Shown: in pieces, positions 9,631 through 20,781 of the stretch
Position numbering within the stretch: position 1 is the stretch's first letter
Layout of the letters: every line of letters begins with the position of its first letter
Assembly (NCBI RefSeq): GCF_036208045.1
Contig: NZ_CP121472.1
Location: forward strand, 2,305,531 to 2,369,530
Origin: Thiorhodovibrio winogradskyi
GTDB taxonomy: Bacteria > Pseudomonadota > Gammaproteobacteria > Chromatiales > Chromatiaceae
Reading direction: 5' to 3'
Length of the DNA: 64,000 bases
Position numbers and translations under genes: made by a program
The notes under the pieces: generated by a model
The model's input: the letters and a program-made list of their open reading frames with translations, nothing else
Databases searched by the model: none
Told to the model about the DNA's origin: nothing

Positions 9631-11073
9631 TCAAAAGCTGCCATCGTTGTAGTAGTCCGCCGCCAGGTTATCGAAGCGCGTGAACTGCCCGAGGAAGGCG
9701 AGCTTGACCGTGCCGATGGGCCCGTTACGCTGCTTGGCGATAATGATCTCGGCGATGCCTTTGTCGGCGCTGTCTTCATTGTAGACCTCGTCGCGGTAGA
9801 TGAAGGCGATGAGATCCGCGTCCTGCTCGATGGCTCCGGATTCGCGCAGGTCCGACATGACTGGCCGTTTGTTTGGACGGCTCTCCAAGCTGCGGTTGAG
9901 CTGTGACAGGGCGACCACGGGCACGCTGAGTTCTTTGGCCAGGGACTTCAGCGAGCGTGAAATCAAGGAAATCTCGGTCGCGCGGTTCTCGCCAGCCATT
10001 GGCGCCTGCATCAGCTGCAGGTAGTCGATGACAATCATGCCGAGTTCTTTTTCCTCGCGCTTGAGTTCACGTTGCAGCCGCCGCACTCGGGCGCGCACCT
10101 CGGTCGGCGAGAGTCCCCCGGTGTCGTCTATGTACATGGACACTTGCGATAGCATGCTGACCGCCGAGGTCAGGCGCGGCCAGTCATCGTCGCCGAGTTT
10201 GCCGGTGCGCACCCGGTGCTGGTCGATCTGCCCGAGCGAGGACATCATGCGCATGGCGAGCGAGTCGCCGGGCATTTCCATGCTGAAGATGGCCACGCCC
10301 TTGCCGGTTTTAATGGCGACGTTTTCAGCCATATTCATGGCGAAACTGGTCTTTCCCATTGACGGCCGTCCGGCCACGATCACCAGATCCCCGGCTTGCA
10401 GGCCGGAGGTCTTCATATCAAAGTCGGTAAAGCCGGTCGGGACGCCGGTGATGGGCTCCTCGCGATGGTAAAGCTCGTCGATCTTGTCCATCGCGTTAAC
10501 CAGCAGATTGCGGATCGGCTGGAAACCACCGCCGCCGCGACTGAGCTGCTCGGCAATCTGAAAGACCTTGGCCTCGGCCAGGTCAAGAATCTCGGATTCG
10601 CTGCGCCCCTCGGTGGCGAAGGCTAGGTCGGCGATCTCCACCCCGGCGCGGGCGAGCTGGCGTAGCACCGAGTTGAAGCGCACGATGCGCGCGTAATGCA
10701 CGGCATTGGCGGCCGATGCGGTGTTGCGGTCGATCTCGGCGAGATAGGGCAGGCCGCCGATGTCCTCGAGCAGTTTGCGCTTATCCAGCGTTTCGGCAAG
10801 GGTCACCACGTCGAAGGGATGGTTTTCCTCGGCCAGAATGGCAATGCCGCGAAACACCAGGCGATGCTCCTGGCGGTAGAAGTCTTCCTCGCAGACCTTA
10901 TCGGCGATTTGCTCCCAGGTGCTGTTTTCGAGCATCAGGGCGCCGAGTAGGGATTGCTCTGCGTTGATATTGTGCGGAGGGACGCGGGTGTCGGCGAGTT
11001 CGGCTGGAGTGCTTGGGTCCAAAAGTGGTGTCCTGTGAGCGTTTGAGCGCGTCGGCTGGAGGGGCGAATTCAT
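9631..11073 (-). CDS. dnaB: Replicative DNA helicase DnaB
   Basis: A 480-residue hexameric replicative helicase that unwinds the fork and recruits primase. The N-terminal domain begins at VPPHNINAEQSLLGALML. The RecA-like C-domain has Walker A GRPSMGKT (235-242) and the DnaB motif VIDYLQLM. No intein interrupts it. The frame is open upstream to 11169, but that extension would reach the thiC stop codon and adds 32 non-conserved residues. The ATG at 11073 (MNSPLQ) gives the usual family length. The gene follows thiC on the same strand, separated by a strong hairpin. Confidence 0.93.
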   Translation of the reverse strand: MNSPLQPTRSNAHRTPLLDPSTPAELADTRVPPHNINAEQSLLGALMLENSTWEQIADKVCEEDFYRQEHRLVFRGIAILAEENHPFDVVTLAETLDKRKLLEDIGGLPYLAEIDRNTASAANAVHYARIVRFNSVLRQLARAGVEIADLAFATEGRSESEILDLAEAKVFQIAEQLSRGGGGFQPIRNLLVNAMDKIDELYHREEPITGVPTGFTDFDMKTSGLQAGDLVIVAGRPSMGKTSFAMNMAENVAIKTGKGVAIFSMEMPGDSLAMRMMSSLGQIDQHRVRTGKLGDDDWPRLTSAVSMLSQVSMYIDDTGGLSPTEVRARVRRLQRELKREEKELGMIVIDYLQLMQAPMAGENRATEISLISRSLKSLAKELSVPVVALSQLNRSLESRPNKRPVMSDLRESGAIEQDADLIAFIYRDEVYNEDSADKGIAEIIIAKQRNGPIGTVKLAFLGQFTRFDNLAADYYNDGSF

Positions 11074-11137
11074 TTGCCCATTAAAACCGTGACGGAGAAA
11101 GATGACTGTCTCTTTTGGGGGTGAAGGGATGAATCCA

Positions 11138-11163
11138 TGCGGGGCGAATGAATGCGCCCCGCA
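11138..11163 (-). terminator. Strong hairpin between thiC and dnaB
   Basis: A 9-bp GC-rich perfect stem (arms 11138-11146 and 11155-11163) with an 8-base loop lies just past the thiC stop and ahead of the dnaB start. There is no U-run, so it may stabilise the thiC transcript 3' end or be a Rho-dependent or processing site rather than a classic intrinsic terminator. Confidence 0.5.
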
Positions 11164-11168
11164 GGACA

Positions 11169-13333
<2,165 letters not shown>

Positions 13334-13347
13334 CAGGATGTGCGGTC

Positions 13348-13376
13348 ACGCTAGCCCAAGGCGCGGGGGATTTCAA
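13348..13376 (-). promoter_or_regulatory. Possible sigma-70 promoter of thiC leader
   Basis: Reading leftward there is TTGAAA (13376-13371), a 17-base spacer, then TAGCGT (13353-13348), a weak -10. Transcription would begin just before the TPP aptamer, which is the expected place. The -10 match is poor. Confidence 0.4.
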
Positions 13377-13542
13377 GCGCGCGACGGGCAATGCGTTCGG
13401 AGTTCAAAATCCGGCGAAGAATATCGGGATCGGTTCGATCATGCCGCGAATCTTGCGGTTCAAGGGTATAGAATGACGGCATGGTTGGTGATAAACCAGG
13501 CGCTAGCCAATCACCACCCAATGACTACCGAAGGGAGGCGTC

Positions 13543-14130
13543 ATGGTTGCACTGATCGTCATTCTCGTTATCCTGATCCTGAGCGCGGCCTGGGGGGCGT
13601 TGGCTTACAACGCTCTGGTCGCGGCGCGCAACATGGTCACTCATGCTTTTTCGCGGATCGATGTGCAGTTGCAGCGCCGCCACGACCTGATTCCCAATCT
13701 GGTGGAATCCGTCAAAGGGTACATGACGCATGAGCAGGATACGCTCAATCAGGTGATTGCCGCGCGCACGGCGGCCCAGCAGGCGCAGGTGCAAGTAAAG
13801 GGCGATCCGACCGATGGCGCCGCCATGGTCGCGCTGGCCGGTGCCGAGACGGCCCTTGGCGGAGCGCTTGGGCGGCTGTTCGCGCTGACAGAGAGTTATC
13901 CCGACCTGAAAGCCAATCAGAACATGCTGATGCTGCAAGAGGAACTCTCGAGCACCGAGAACAAAGTCTCTTTTGCCCGTCAGGCTCTCAATGACGCGGT
14001 ATTGAACTACAACAACCGCCTGCAATCCTTCCCGGTTAACCTGTTCGCCGCCAATTTCAACTTCAAACAGGCACAAATGTGGGAGATGGAGGACAAGAGC
14101 GTACGCGAAGTGCCAACAATCAGCTTCTGA
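13543..14130 (+). CDS. lemA: LemA family protein
   Basis: A 195-residue LemA-family protein: one N-terminal membrane helix (about 4-24, nearly all Ile/Leu/Val) followed by a helical-bundle domain. It carries the family phrases YNALVAARN, QLQRRHDLIPNLVE and ENKVSFARQALNDAVLNYN, ending at VNLFAANFNF. The molecular role of the family is not established. It often accompanies HtpX-type membrane proteases, and htpX does lie 1.3 kb downstream here. A strong AGGGAGG ribosome site precedes the start. Confidence 0.9.
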   Translation: MVALIVILVILILSAAWGALAYNALVAARNMVTHAFSRIDVQLQRRHDLIPNLVESVKGYMTHEQDTLNQVIAARTAAQQAQVQVKGDPTDGAAMVALAGAETALGGALGRLFALTESYPDLKANQNMLMLQEELSSTENKVSFARQALNDAVLNYNNRLQSFPVNLFAANFNFKQAQMWEMEDKSVREVPTISF

Positions 14131-14204
14131 CCCAACAGCCTCGGCAAGCACGCGCGAAAGACCGGGCGGGGCCAATTAATCACCGCTAACCACGAATCGA
14201 TTCC

Positions 14205-14635
14205 GTGCCAAAGTCCGATTCCGCGCCCGACCGCGAATCCGAGCTGGCATTGACGCCCGGAGCGGAGCGCGCATGGGTCGCGACCGGCGCACCAGCTCCA
14301 GGCCAATCCCAGCGCTGGTCGGCCAAGTGGAGCTACTTTGCCGCCGTACTGGCATTTTTAGCGCTACTGTGTTTCATCACCCTCTTCGCGCTCTATCAAT
14401 TGCAGAGGATGCGCTTGAGAACGGCTAGGTCACGGCGGAAACCTTTGCCAGGGTTTCTAAAGACTTCGTCACTCAAAGCCTGAACATCACTGAACTTCTG
14501 GCCAGCGGGCAGGATTGGGTGACCCTGATGGCTCGCGCCGATGCGGGCGCGCCCAATCAGGCATTAGCGGCGGCCATCCTGCATGTGCCGAGCATGCCAC
14601 TTGATTTTGAGCGCCTGTCGCGCTTATGGGGATAG
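14205..14635 (+). pseudogene. Frameshifted gene for a small membrane protein
   Basis: From ATG 14205 the frame encodes a polar N-terminus and one clear membrane helix (about residues 45-68, ending LFALYQLQRM). It then runs into Arg-rich sequence and stops at 14483. A second frame, closed by TAG near 14428, stays open from there to TAG 14633-14635 and reads as ordinary protein (FVTQSLNITELL, then ADAGAPNQALAAAILHVPS). The two halves are in different frames, so at least one indel is needed to join them. The family is unrecognised. It could also be two unrelated fragments. Confidence 0.45.
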
Positions 14636-14886
14636 GTGAAAATCGTCCGAGGTTGCGGGCCCCTAGAGCGCTTTCGTGGGATCATGCAGCCTATTCTACA
14701 TTGACATTTCCGTTCGGCAGGCATGCAGAGCGGAACGCTGTCACGTTGTTTATTCTGACAGCACCTTTGTTGATTTGCCATTCGCATGGAACAGCCACTA
14801 GGTGAGGTTAATCTTCCAGTGGTCTTGCAGAGTGTCGAGGGAGCGGCGAAATCGCACCTCGGTTTAGGCGCGAGTGTCGTCCAAAG

Positions 14887-14920
14887 AAAAAACGGGCAGC
14901 CGTTTTCACAGCTAGCCCGT
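14887..14920 (-). terminator. Rho-independent terminator of the tRNA operon
   Basis: Arms 14915-14920 plus 14911-14913 pair with 14892-14897 plus 14898-14900 (9 bp with one bulged base). Reading leftward, a run of T follows. It lies about 10 bases past the tRNA-Glu CCA end. Confidence 0.85.
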
Positions 14921-14929
14921 TGATTAAGA

Positions 14930-15005
14930 TGGCGTCCCCACGGGGATTCGAACCCCGGTTGCCGCCGTGAAAGGGCGATGTCCTAGGCCTCTAGACGATG
15001 GGGAC
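14930..15005 (-). tRNA. tRNA-Glu (TTC)
   Basis: Leftward 76-base cloverleaf with encoded CCA. The acceptor stem is GTCCCCA/TGGGGAC, the anticodon loop CTTTCAC gives anticodon TTC, and the T-arm contains GGTTCGAATCC. It closely resembles E. coli tRNA-Glu. It is the second gene of a tRNA-Ala/tRNA-Glu transcript. Confidence 0.97.
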
Positions 15006-15212
15006 GTGAAAACAGTGATGATGGAATCGGTGTTGAACCCTAATTGGCCTGCTTGCGGTAGCTTTTTGCTCCGTTTGCCTTGAATTTTTGCAGAGCCTTT
15101 TTTGTCGAGCTTGCTGGACCTTGGTGAAATCAGAACCGAGACAAAACCAGATGCTTGTCAAAACCAGAAAGGTCATACACCAGTCTGTGGCCTGACATGA
15201 ATCGGCCGAAAT

Positions 15213-15288
15213 TGGTGGAGCCAGGCGGGATCGAACCGCCGACCTCAACACTGCCAGTGTTGCGCTCTCCCAGCTGAGCTATGGCCCC
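15213..15288 (-). tRNA. tRNA-Ala (GGC)
   Basis: Leftward 76-base cloverleaf starting GGGGCCATAGCTCAGCTGGG, anticodon loop CTGGCAG (anticodon GGC), T-loop GGTTCGATCCC, and encoded CCA. It is first in the operon with tRNA-Glu 207 bases downstream and lies just after a good promoter. Confidence 0.97.
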
Positions 15289-15302
15289 GATGAAAGCCCG
15301 CT

Positions 15303-15331
15303 ACTATATCTCGAGCGAGGTGCCTTGTCCA
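15303..15331 (-). promoter_or_regulatory. Sigma-70 promoter of the tRNA-Ala/tRNA-Glu operon
   Basis: Reading leftward: TGGACA (15331-15326), exactly 17 bases, then TATAGT (15308-15303). The predicted start lies about 8 bases before the mature tRNA-Ala 5' end. Confidence 0.78.
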
Positions 15332-15448
15332 GAATAAATTTACTTTATCTTGCCGGATCGACAGCTGTCAGCCAGGGCTTGTTGACTGTCTTGTGAAGTC
15401 CTATTCTCAGTCGGCGGAAATTCCACTCGATTTATGGAGTCTTTAACA

Positions 15449-16336
15449 ATGATGAGAATCCTGCTCTTTCTTGGTACGAACCTAGCGGTTCTGGTGGTGC
15501 TGAGTATTGTTTTTAGTCTGCTTGGGCTTGGCGGCGTTCAAACGGAAACCGGCGGTCTTGACCTTGGCGCGCTTCTGGTAATGGCGGCCCTGATTGGTTT
15601 TAGTGGCTCGCTGATCTCCCTGGTGCTATCGAAGTGGATGGCGAAGCGGTCGATGGGGGTCCGGGTCATTGAGCAGCCCGCCACGCCCTTCGAGCGCTGG
15701 TTGGTGGATCTAGTGCGCCAGCAGTCGCAGCGTGCCAGCATCGGCATGCCGGAGGTGGGGATTTTTGATCAGCCGGCTCCGAATGCCTTCGCGACCGGCT
15801 GGAATCGTAACAATGCCCTGGTGGCTGTGAGCACTGGGTTGTTGGAGCAGATGACCAAGGATGAGGTGGAGGCCGTGGTTGGCCATGAAATCAGCCATGT
15901 CGCGAACGGGGACATGGTGACTTTGTCGCTCATCCAGGGCGTGGTCAACACCTTTGTGGTCTTTCTGGCTCGGGTGATCGGCCATTTTGTCGACCGGGTG
16001 CTTTTAAAAAACGAGCGCGGTTATGGCATCGGCTACTTTGTGGTCACCATCGTCGCGGAAATCTGCCTGTCTGTCCTGGCCAGCATGATTGTGATGTGGT
16101 TCTCGCGCTATCGTGAGTATCGTGCCGACGCCGGCGGCGCGAATCTGGCGGGGCGGGATAAGATGGTCAGCGCGCTGCGTGCCTTGCAGCGGGTACATGA
16201 GCCGCGGGATCTGCCGGCTGGAGAGTTCGCGGCCTTTGGTATTTCGGGCAAGATTGCCGACGGTTTCAAGGCGGCATTTGCCAGCCATCCGCCGCTTGAG
16301 CGTCGCATTGCGGCCTTGGAGAATGCGCGCGGCTAA
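15449..16336 (+). CDS. htpX: Membrane zinc metalloprotease HtpX
   Basis: A 295-residue M48 protease of inner-membrane quality control, which degrades damaged membrane proteins alongside FtsH. The zinc-binding HEISH is at 146-150, and further down [16 protein letters not shown] supplies the third ligand region. There are two N-terminal helices (4-26, 38-60) and two more around 160-215. I start at 15449 ([11 protein letters not shown], as in E. coli) because GGAG lies 8 bases ahead. An ATG at 15434 would add five residues. The gene ends before a strong terminator. Confidence 0.95.
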   Translation: MMRILLFLGTNLAVLVVLSIVFSLLGLGGVQTETGGLDLGALLVMAALIGFSGSLISLVLSKWMAKRSMGVRVIEQPATPFERWLVDLVRQQSQRASIGMPEVGIFDQPAPNAFATGWNRNNALVAVSTGLLEQMTKDEVEAVVGHEISHVANGDMVTLSLIQGVVNTFVVFLARVIGHFVDRVLLKNERGYGIGYFVVTIVAEICLSVLASMIVMWFSRYREYRADAGGANLAGRDKMVSALRALQRVHEPRDLPAGEFAAFGISGKIADGFKAAFASHPPLERRIAALENARG

Positions 16337-16359
16337 GCGGCGGGTTGAGCAATAAAGCG

Positions 16360-16390
16360 GGCACCGGAGTATCCGGTGCCTGCTGTTTTT
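16360..16390 (+). terminator. Intrinsic terminator of htpX
   Basis: A 9-bp perfect GC-rich stem (16360-16368 with 16372-16380) closed by a 3-base loop, then TGCTGTTTTT. It is placed 24 bases after the htpX stop. Confidence 0.88.
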
Positions 16391-16420
16391 ATGGTTAGCC
16401 TCCCCAGGCTCAGCTTTGGA

Positions 16421-17170
16421 TTAATTTGGCGCCGAGCCAAATTCCGCGATCTCGACTCCCTTACCTTTGAAGACCATCCGCAGGTTCATCTGCTGCAGCT
16501 TTGACAGCACTGTTGGATCTTCATCAACATCGAAGACCCAGGAAGCCTTGCGTCCGTCCATGTCCGTGGCATTGGACTCAATGATCTCCGAGGGGGCAAT
16601 CACTGTCGTGGCAATGCGCATGCCGGCAAACATGGCGGCCATTTGTTGCATCATGGCGGCCGTGGCGGCATCGCTGCCATCGGGTGACGTCGGTGGCATG
16701 GCATCCTCGGCGCCGGTCGACTGCACCAGTACATAGTTTCCGTCGGCGTTCTTGGTCAGGCTCATGGCACCGTCGGAAAAAAATTCGGTGTTTTTCAGTG
16801 CGGATAAATCATCGAAGGCGAGTTTGAGATTCATGTATCTCCAGCCATCAAGGCTTTCCGACTGCAGGCTAACCAGCTCGACACCCTCGGGAGCATCGCT
16901 CTCGAATTGCTCACGAATCTCCGCCTCATCGAAATCAAATGGGGTCTCGCCGCCCACATCCTCGCTCGCTTCTTGACCCATGCTCTCGGCCATTTTTTCC
17001 ATGGCTTCCATTTGCGCAATGGTCTGTTCGGACATCCCGTAGCGCATGTCGAGCGTGCCGGAGCCGTCCTTTTTCAGCGTCAGTGTCTGCTCGACCTTGA
17101 CACAACCACCAAGCACCAGCACGACGGCTAGAGCAACCAGCCAGCGCGTTTCTGTGTTCATCACCTTCAT
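16421..17170 (-). CDS. Lipoprotein of unknown function (LppM/DUF3153-like)
   Basis: A 249-residue protein with a lipoprotein signal peptide ending in the lipobox LVLGGC (Cys about 23), then CVKVEQTLTLKKDGSGTL. This opening is typical of a loose family of secreted lipoproteins with an LppM-like beta fold. The middle is acidic and Met-rich (MEAMEKMAESMGQEASED). No catalytic motif is visible. It probably sits at the periplasmic face of a membrane. It is convergent with htpX and apparently monocistronic. A start at the second ATG three codons in (MNTETR) is possible. The function is not known. Confidence 0.75.
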   Translation of the reverse strand: MKVMNTETRWLVALAVVLVLGGCVKVEQTLTLKKDGSGTLDMRYGMSEQTIAQMEAMEKMAESMGQEASEDVGGETPFDFDEAEIREQFESDAPEGVELVSLQSESLDGWRYMNLKLAFDDLSALKNTEFFSDGAMSLTKNADGNYVLVQSTGAEDAMPPTSPDGSDAATAAMMQQMAAMFAGMRIATTVIAPSEIIESNATDMDGRKASWVFDVDEDPTVLSKLQQMNLRMVFKGKGVEIAEFGSAPN

Positions 17171-17539
17171 TTATCGTTACCTCAAGTGGTATCAGTCAGT
17201 CATGACTGGGATTCAAGCCCTGAATGGCTTACGCCGCCGCTCGGCAAGCGCCGGCCACCTTCTCTTTTTCGCGGCGGAAAAGCAAGCGTTGGACCCGTTC
17301 AACGGCGACGCATGTGCGCGGCATGAAATGCCAACTCGGTCACAGCCGGGAAGGACGCAATGGTCTAATCTTTTAACTGTGCGACGGGGTAAGTCGATTC
17401 AAGGAGCGAGCGGCAGCGGTTGATAGGATATCCGGCAGCCACGGATGGCCGCCATGGACCTGACAGTACGGCCATGCTTTTAACACTCCACTTCCGGGTA
17501 AGAGCCGATGGTTCAATGCCCGGCTTTTTTGTGCTTGAC
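17171..17539. other. Gene-free stretch with a rightward terminator-like hairpin (possible small RNA)
   Basis: No convincing reading frame is present. Near its right end, arms AAGAGCCG (17500-17507) and CGGCTTTT (17521-17528) can pair around a 13-base loop and are followed by a T-run, giving a rightward intrinsic terminator with no gene before it. An inverted GCCG...CGGC lies around 17450-17475. The region between the leftward lipoprotein start and this hairpin could encode a small RNA. No clear promoter was seen. Confidence 0.35.
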
Positions 17540-18310
17540 TCAGCCGCACCCCAAATAACGGCGAGCCCAGGCCACCATGGTGTCGGCCACATAGAGAGCG
17601 TCGGCTGGATTTGTCAGTAGATGATCGGCGCGATCGAGTGAAATAAAGCTCTTGGGGTGCTTTGCTGCCTGGTAGATGCGAAAGGCCTCGGAGATATCCA
17701 CCACCTCGTCGAAAGGCGAATGGTACAACAACAGTGGCCGGCGCAGTCGCGCGATATGTTCGGCTGTCGCATGCTGCTCAAGATCCTCAAGAAATTGCTT
17801 TTTAACGCGAAAACCTCGATTGGCAATACGCACTTCCACCTCGCCCTGGGAGCTTAACGCCTCCTCCGCATCGCTAAACAAATGACGCACATGGGTTGCT
17901 GTCGCCGGAGCACCAATGGTCACCAGGGCTTCGACCTGGGGTAACTGATGGGCGGCTACCAGGGCGGCTGCTCCCCCAAGGCTGTGGCCGATGAGCAAAC
18001 GCGGCGGCTCGAAATCTTGCGCCAGCATGTCCGCGGCCGCCAACAGATCGGCGACATTGGAAGAAAAGCTGGTATTGGCAAAGTCGCCGTCGCTGTTGCC
18101 AAGCCCCGTGAAATCAAATCTCAACACCGCGATACCGCGTGCAGCCAAGGCGCGGCTGATGCGACTGGCCGCGGCAATATCCTTTCCGCAGGTAAAGCAG
18201 TGTGCAAAGAGCGCGTAGGTGGGGGGAGCGTCATCCGCTGGCGGTGTCTCCAGTAAGCCAGCCAGACGCTCACCTTGCTGGTTGGGGAAGTCGAGCTTGA
18301 TGCGGGCCAT
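17540..18310 (-). CDS. Alpha/beta hydrolase
   Basis: A 256-residue serine hydrolase fold of the dienelactone-hydrolase/esterase type. The nucleophile elbow GHSLGG is at 108-113, an oxyanion-side HCFTCGKD at 37-44, and the late DRADHLL supplies the catalytic His region. The substrate is unknown. Relatives are often fused to or next to OsmC proteins, but none is present here. The frame is open to 18343 only via a TTG. The ATG at 18310 (MARIKLDF) fits the family N-terminus and sits 29 bases after the ABC exporter stop, so the two are likely co-transcribed. Confidence 0.85.
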   Translation of the reverse strand: MARIKLDFPNQQGERLAGLLETPPADDAPPTYALFAHCFTCGKDIAAASRISRALAARGIAVLRFDFTGLGNSDGDFANTSFSSNVADLLAAADMLAQDFEPPRLLIGHSLGGAAALVAAHQLPQVEALVTIGAPATATHVRHLFSDAEEALSSQGEVEVRIANRGFRVKKQFLEDLEQHATAEHIARLRRPLLLYHSPFDEVVDISEAFRIYQAAKHPKSFISLDRADHLLTNPADALYVADTMVAWARRYLGCG

Positions 18311-18339
18311 GGGCAAGACCTGTGAAGCGAGACTTGAAT

Positions 18340-20169
18340 TCAACCGGGATGCGAGATGAGTCCGCCGGCTGTCTGCTGTTCGCGCTCACGCAATTGCAGC
18401 TCCCACATTTTGGCATAAGAACCGCTGGCGGCAAGCAGACCACGATGATGACCCTGTTCGATAATGCGCCCGCCGTCCATCACCAGAATGCGATCAGCAT
18501 CAACAATGGTAGACAGGCGATGGGCGATAACCAGGGTGCTGTGATTCGCGGCCACTTCAGCCAGGGTCTGCTGGATGGCTTGCTCAGTGCGGCTGTCGAG
18601 CGAGGAGGTCGCCTCGTCAAACACTAAGATACGTGGCTGTTTCAGGATGGCGCGGGCAATGGCAACGCGTTGTTTCTCGCCACCGGAGAGCTTGAGCCCG
18701 CGCTCACCAACAACTGTTTCCCATGCGTTCGGCAGGCTCTCGATGAAAGTGCGGATATGTGCCAGTTCCGCGGCGCGTTCGATGTCCTCGCGGAGAGCAT
18801 CCGGCCGGCCATAGCTGATGTTGTAGAGAATGCTGTCATTGAAGAGCACCGTATCCTGGGGCACGATGCCAATGGCCGCGCGCAGGCTTTGCTGAGTCAG
18901 GTCGCGAATGTCTTGACCATCGACCAGGATGCGCCCACCGGTTACATCATAAAAGCGGAATAACAGCCGCGCGAGGGTTGATTTGCCGGCCCCGCTGTGA
19001 CCCACCACGGCGACCTTCTCCCCCGGGGCAATCGCAAAATCCACCTCGCGCAGAATGGGCCGGTCCGGCTGATAGTCAAAGTTCACTTGCTCAAAGCGCA
19101 CTGCGCCAGCGCTGAGCCGTAATGCCGTTGCCCTTGGGGCATCTTGTACCTCGGGCACCCGCGCGAGCAGCTTGACCACCAGATCCATATCGGCCAAGGC
19201 GTATTTGATTTGCCGATAAACAATGCCAAGAAAACCCAGTGGTATGAACAATTGCAGCATGAGTGCATTGACCAGCACTAGATCACCAATGCTCATGTGA
19301 CCGACCACGACACCCTGGGCGGCAAAGAACATGATTCCGGTCACCCCAAGCGCGATGATGCTGCCCTGGCCAAAGTTTAGCAGCGACATTGAGCTTTGGC
19401 TTTTCACGGCATAGTCTTCCCACTGCGACAGGGTGGTGTCGTAGCGTTCCAGCTCCATCGGTTCGTTGCCGAAGTATTTCACCGTCTCGTAATTCAGCAG
19501 GCTGTCGAAGGCCTGACTATTGGCGTGGGAGTCGAGCTTGTTCATCTGGTGGCGGTAGTCCATGCGCCACTCGGTGATGGCGAAGGTAAAGGCCACATAG
19601 ACCAGCACCGTGCCAAAGGTCACCAGAGTGAACACCAGCGCGTATTTGCTCAGCAGCACGGCGGCAACCAGGGAAAATTCGACCAGCACCGGGATGACGC
19701 TGAAGACCATGTAGTTCAGAATGGTCGACACCGAGCGGGTGCCACGCTCCAGATCCCGACTGATGGCGCCACTCTGGCGTTCAAGGTGATAGCGCAGCGA
19801 TAGCCGGTGCAGATGCTCAAGCACCCGGGTCGAGAGTCGCCGCATGGCGCGAAAGCGCACCCGTGCGAAAACAACATCGCGCAATTCATTGAACAGGGAG
19901 CTGGAGAGCTTAAGCGCCCCGTAGAGCAGCAACAGGCTCACCGGCAGCACCAGCAGTTGCGCCTGCTGCCCCTCGAAGGCATCCACAATCTCCTTGAACA
20001 CCATGGGCACGCCGACATTGGCAAACTTCGCCAGTACCAGCGCTGCCAGCGCCAGCAGCGCGCGCCCGCGAAATTCCCACAGGTAGGGTAGCATCTGGTG
20101 CAGATTCCGCCAGTCATGGCGATCACCGTGGACGCGTTCGGTGGCGAAGATTCTTCCCGGAGTCACCAT
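18340..20169 (-). CDS. ABC exporter of the ATM1/HMT1 family (fused membrane and ATPase domains)
   Basis: A 609-residue half-transporter: six membrane helices (about 35-320), then an ATPase with Walker [10 protein letters not shown] (390-398), signature LSGGEKQR and Walker [11 protein letters not shown]. The phrase [11 protein letters not shown] (227-237) is characteristic of the ATM1/HMT1 branch, whose members export glutathione-linked sulfur or metal conjugates. It acts as an inner-membrane homodimer. It is followed closely by the alpha/beta hydrolase gene. Its start overlaps the upstream region of the divergent S24-like gene, so their promoters must be intermixed. Confidence 0.9.
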   Translation of the reverse strand: MVTPGRIFATERVHGDRHDWRNLHQMLPYLWEFRGRALLALAALVLAKFANVGVPMVFKEIVDAFEGQQAQLLVLPVSLLLLYGALKLSSSLFNELRDVVFARVRFRAMRRLSTRVLEHLHRLSLRYHLERQSGAISRDLERGTRSVSTILNYMVFSVIPVLVEFSLVAAVLLSKYALVFTLVTFGTVLVYVAFTFAITEWRMDYRHQMNKLDSHANSQAFDSLLNYETVKYFGNEPMELERYDTTLSQWEDYAVKSQSSMSLLNFGQGSIIALGVTGIMFFAAQGVVVGHMSIGDLVLVNALMLQLFIPLGFLGIVYRQIKYALADMDLVVKLLARVPEVQDAPRATALRLSAGAVRFEQVNFDYQPDRPILREVDFAIAPGEKVAVVGHSGAGKSTLARLLFRFYDVTGGRILVDGQDIRDLTQQSLRAAIGIVPQDTVLFNDSILYNISYGRPDALREDIERAAELAHIRTFIESLPNAWETVVGERGLKLSGGEKQRVAIARAILKQPRILVFDEATSSLDSRTEQAIQQTLAEVAANHSTLVIAHRLSTIVDADRILVMDGGRIIEQGHHRGLLAASGSYAKMWELQLREREQQTAGGLISHPG

Positions 20170-20244
20170 GGGTTATTGAGTCTCATACGCGGTGATCCCA
20201 TGTCCAAGGGCGACAACCAGAAATCGCACCAGACTGGGGCATTA

Positions 20245-20667
20245 ATGAACAAACAAAGATCGAACCGCATTCCGGAGATGGACATGGGGCTGGACAAGGG
20301 TGGCTGCGCACTGCAAGAACCTTTTGCCCTGCAAGTCCTGGGCCCGGATATGGAGCCAGAGTTTCCCGACCGTTGCGTGGTAGTGATTGAGCCGGTCAAT
20401 CAAGCCAGCGATGGGATGTATCTTTTTGCCGAGGTGGAAGGCGTGCGTTGGTTGCGCCAATACCGCCGCGACGCGCAGGGACGGCAATGGCTGATTGCTC
20501 TCAATTCGGAGTTTCCCGACATCCGCCTTGACGGGCTTGAATGGAGCGTGCTTGGCGTTGTGATTCAGCGCAACATTCGGCGTAAGGTCAAGCGCTACCA
20601 GTATGGCAGGGAGGGCGAGAACGAGAAGCGTGTGGCGACGACCATCTCTGATCTGACAGGTACCTGA
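20245..20667 (+). CDS. S24/LexA-type C-terminal-domain protein lacking the catalytic dyad
   Basis: About 140 residues matching the LexA/CI repressor C-terminal fold: LQVLGPDMEPEFPDRCVVVI corresponds to the usual GDSMxPxF...GDxV block, and WLIALNSEFPDI to the later L-x-S-x-N-x-x-Y/FP block. The nucleophile serine is replaced (GPDM instead of GDSM) and the usual catalytic lysine position reads VRWLRQY. Self-cleavage is therefore not expected. There is no HTH domain. The frame is open from 20098. ATG 20200 is an alternative start, and 20245 (MNKQRS) follows a GGGG. The role is unknown and might be ligand or partner sensing. Confidence 0.7.
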   Translation: MNKQRSNRIPEMDMGLDKGGCALQEPFALQVLGPDMEPEFPDRCVVVIEPVNQASDGMYLFAEVEGVRWLRQYRRDAQGRQWLIALNSEFPDIRLDGLEWSVLGVVIQRNIRRKVKRYQYGREGENEKRVATTISDLTGT

Positions 20668-20718
20668 GACAAGCTGTCACAAAAAACAGCGACTGAGCAA
20701 CCCCTGAGCAAACCCAGC

Positions 20719-20755
20719 GAAAAAACGGTGGCTTCCCAATTGGGAAGCCACCGTT
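20719..20755 (-). terminator. Intrinsic terminator of the Pro/Ala-rich protein gene
   Basis: A long perfect palindrome (20724-20755, centre AATT) forms a stem of 14 bp or more. Reading leftward it is followed by a T-run (20725-20720). It lies 27 bases past the stop of the leftward gene and may also end the rightward S24-like transcript. Confidence 0.88.
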
Positions 20756-20781
20756 GATCTCCAGTCTGTCTCTAGGCGGAT

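Noticed and set aside
9631-11073. Nearby dnaB considered as a sign of a replication origin or phage
   Set aside because: The dnaB context is thiC and lhr with no DnaA-box cluster, primase or phage gene. It is the normal chromosomal copy.
20245-20667. S24-like gene as a phage repressor marking a prophage
   Set aside because: No HTH, integrase, structural phage genes or attachment repeats are nearby, and the catalytic dyad is missing.
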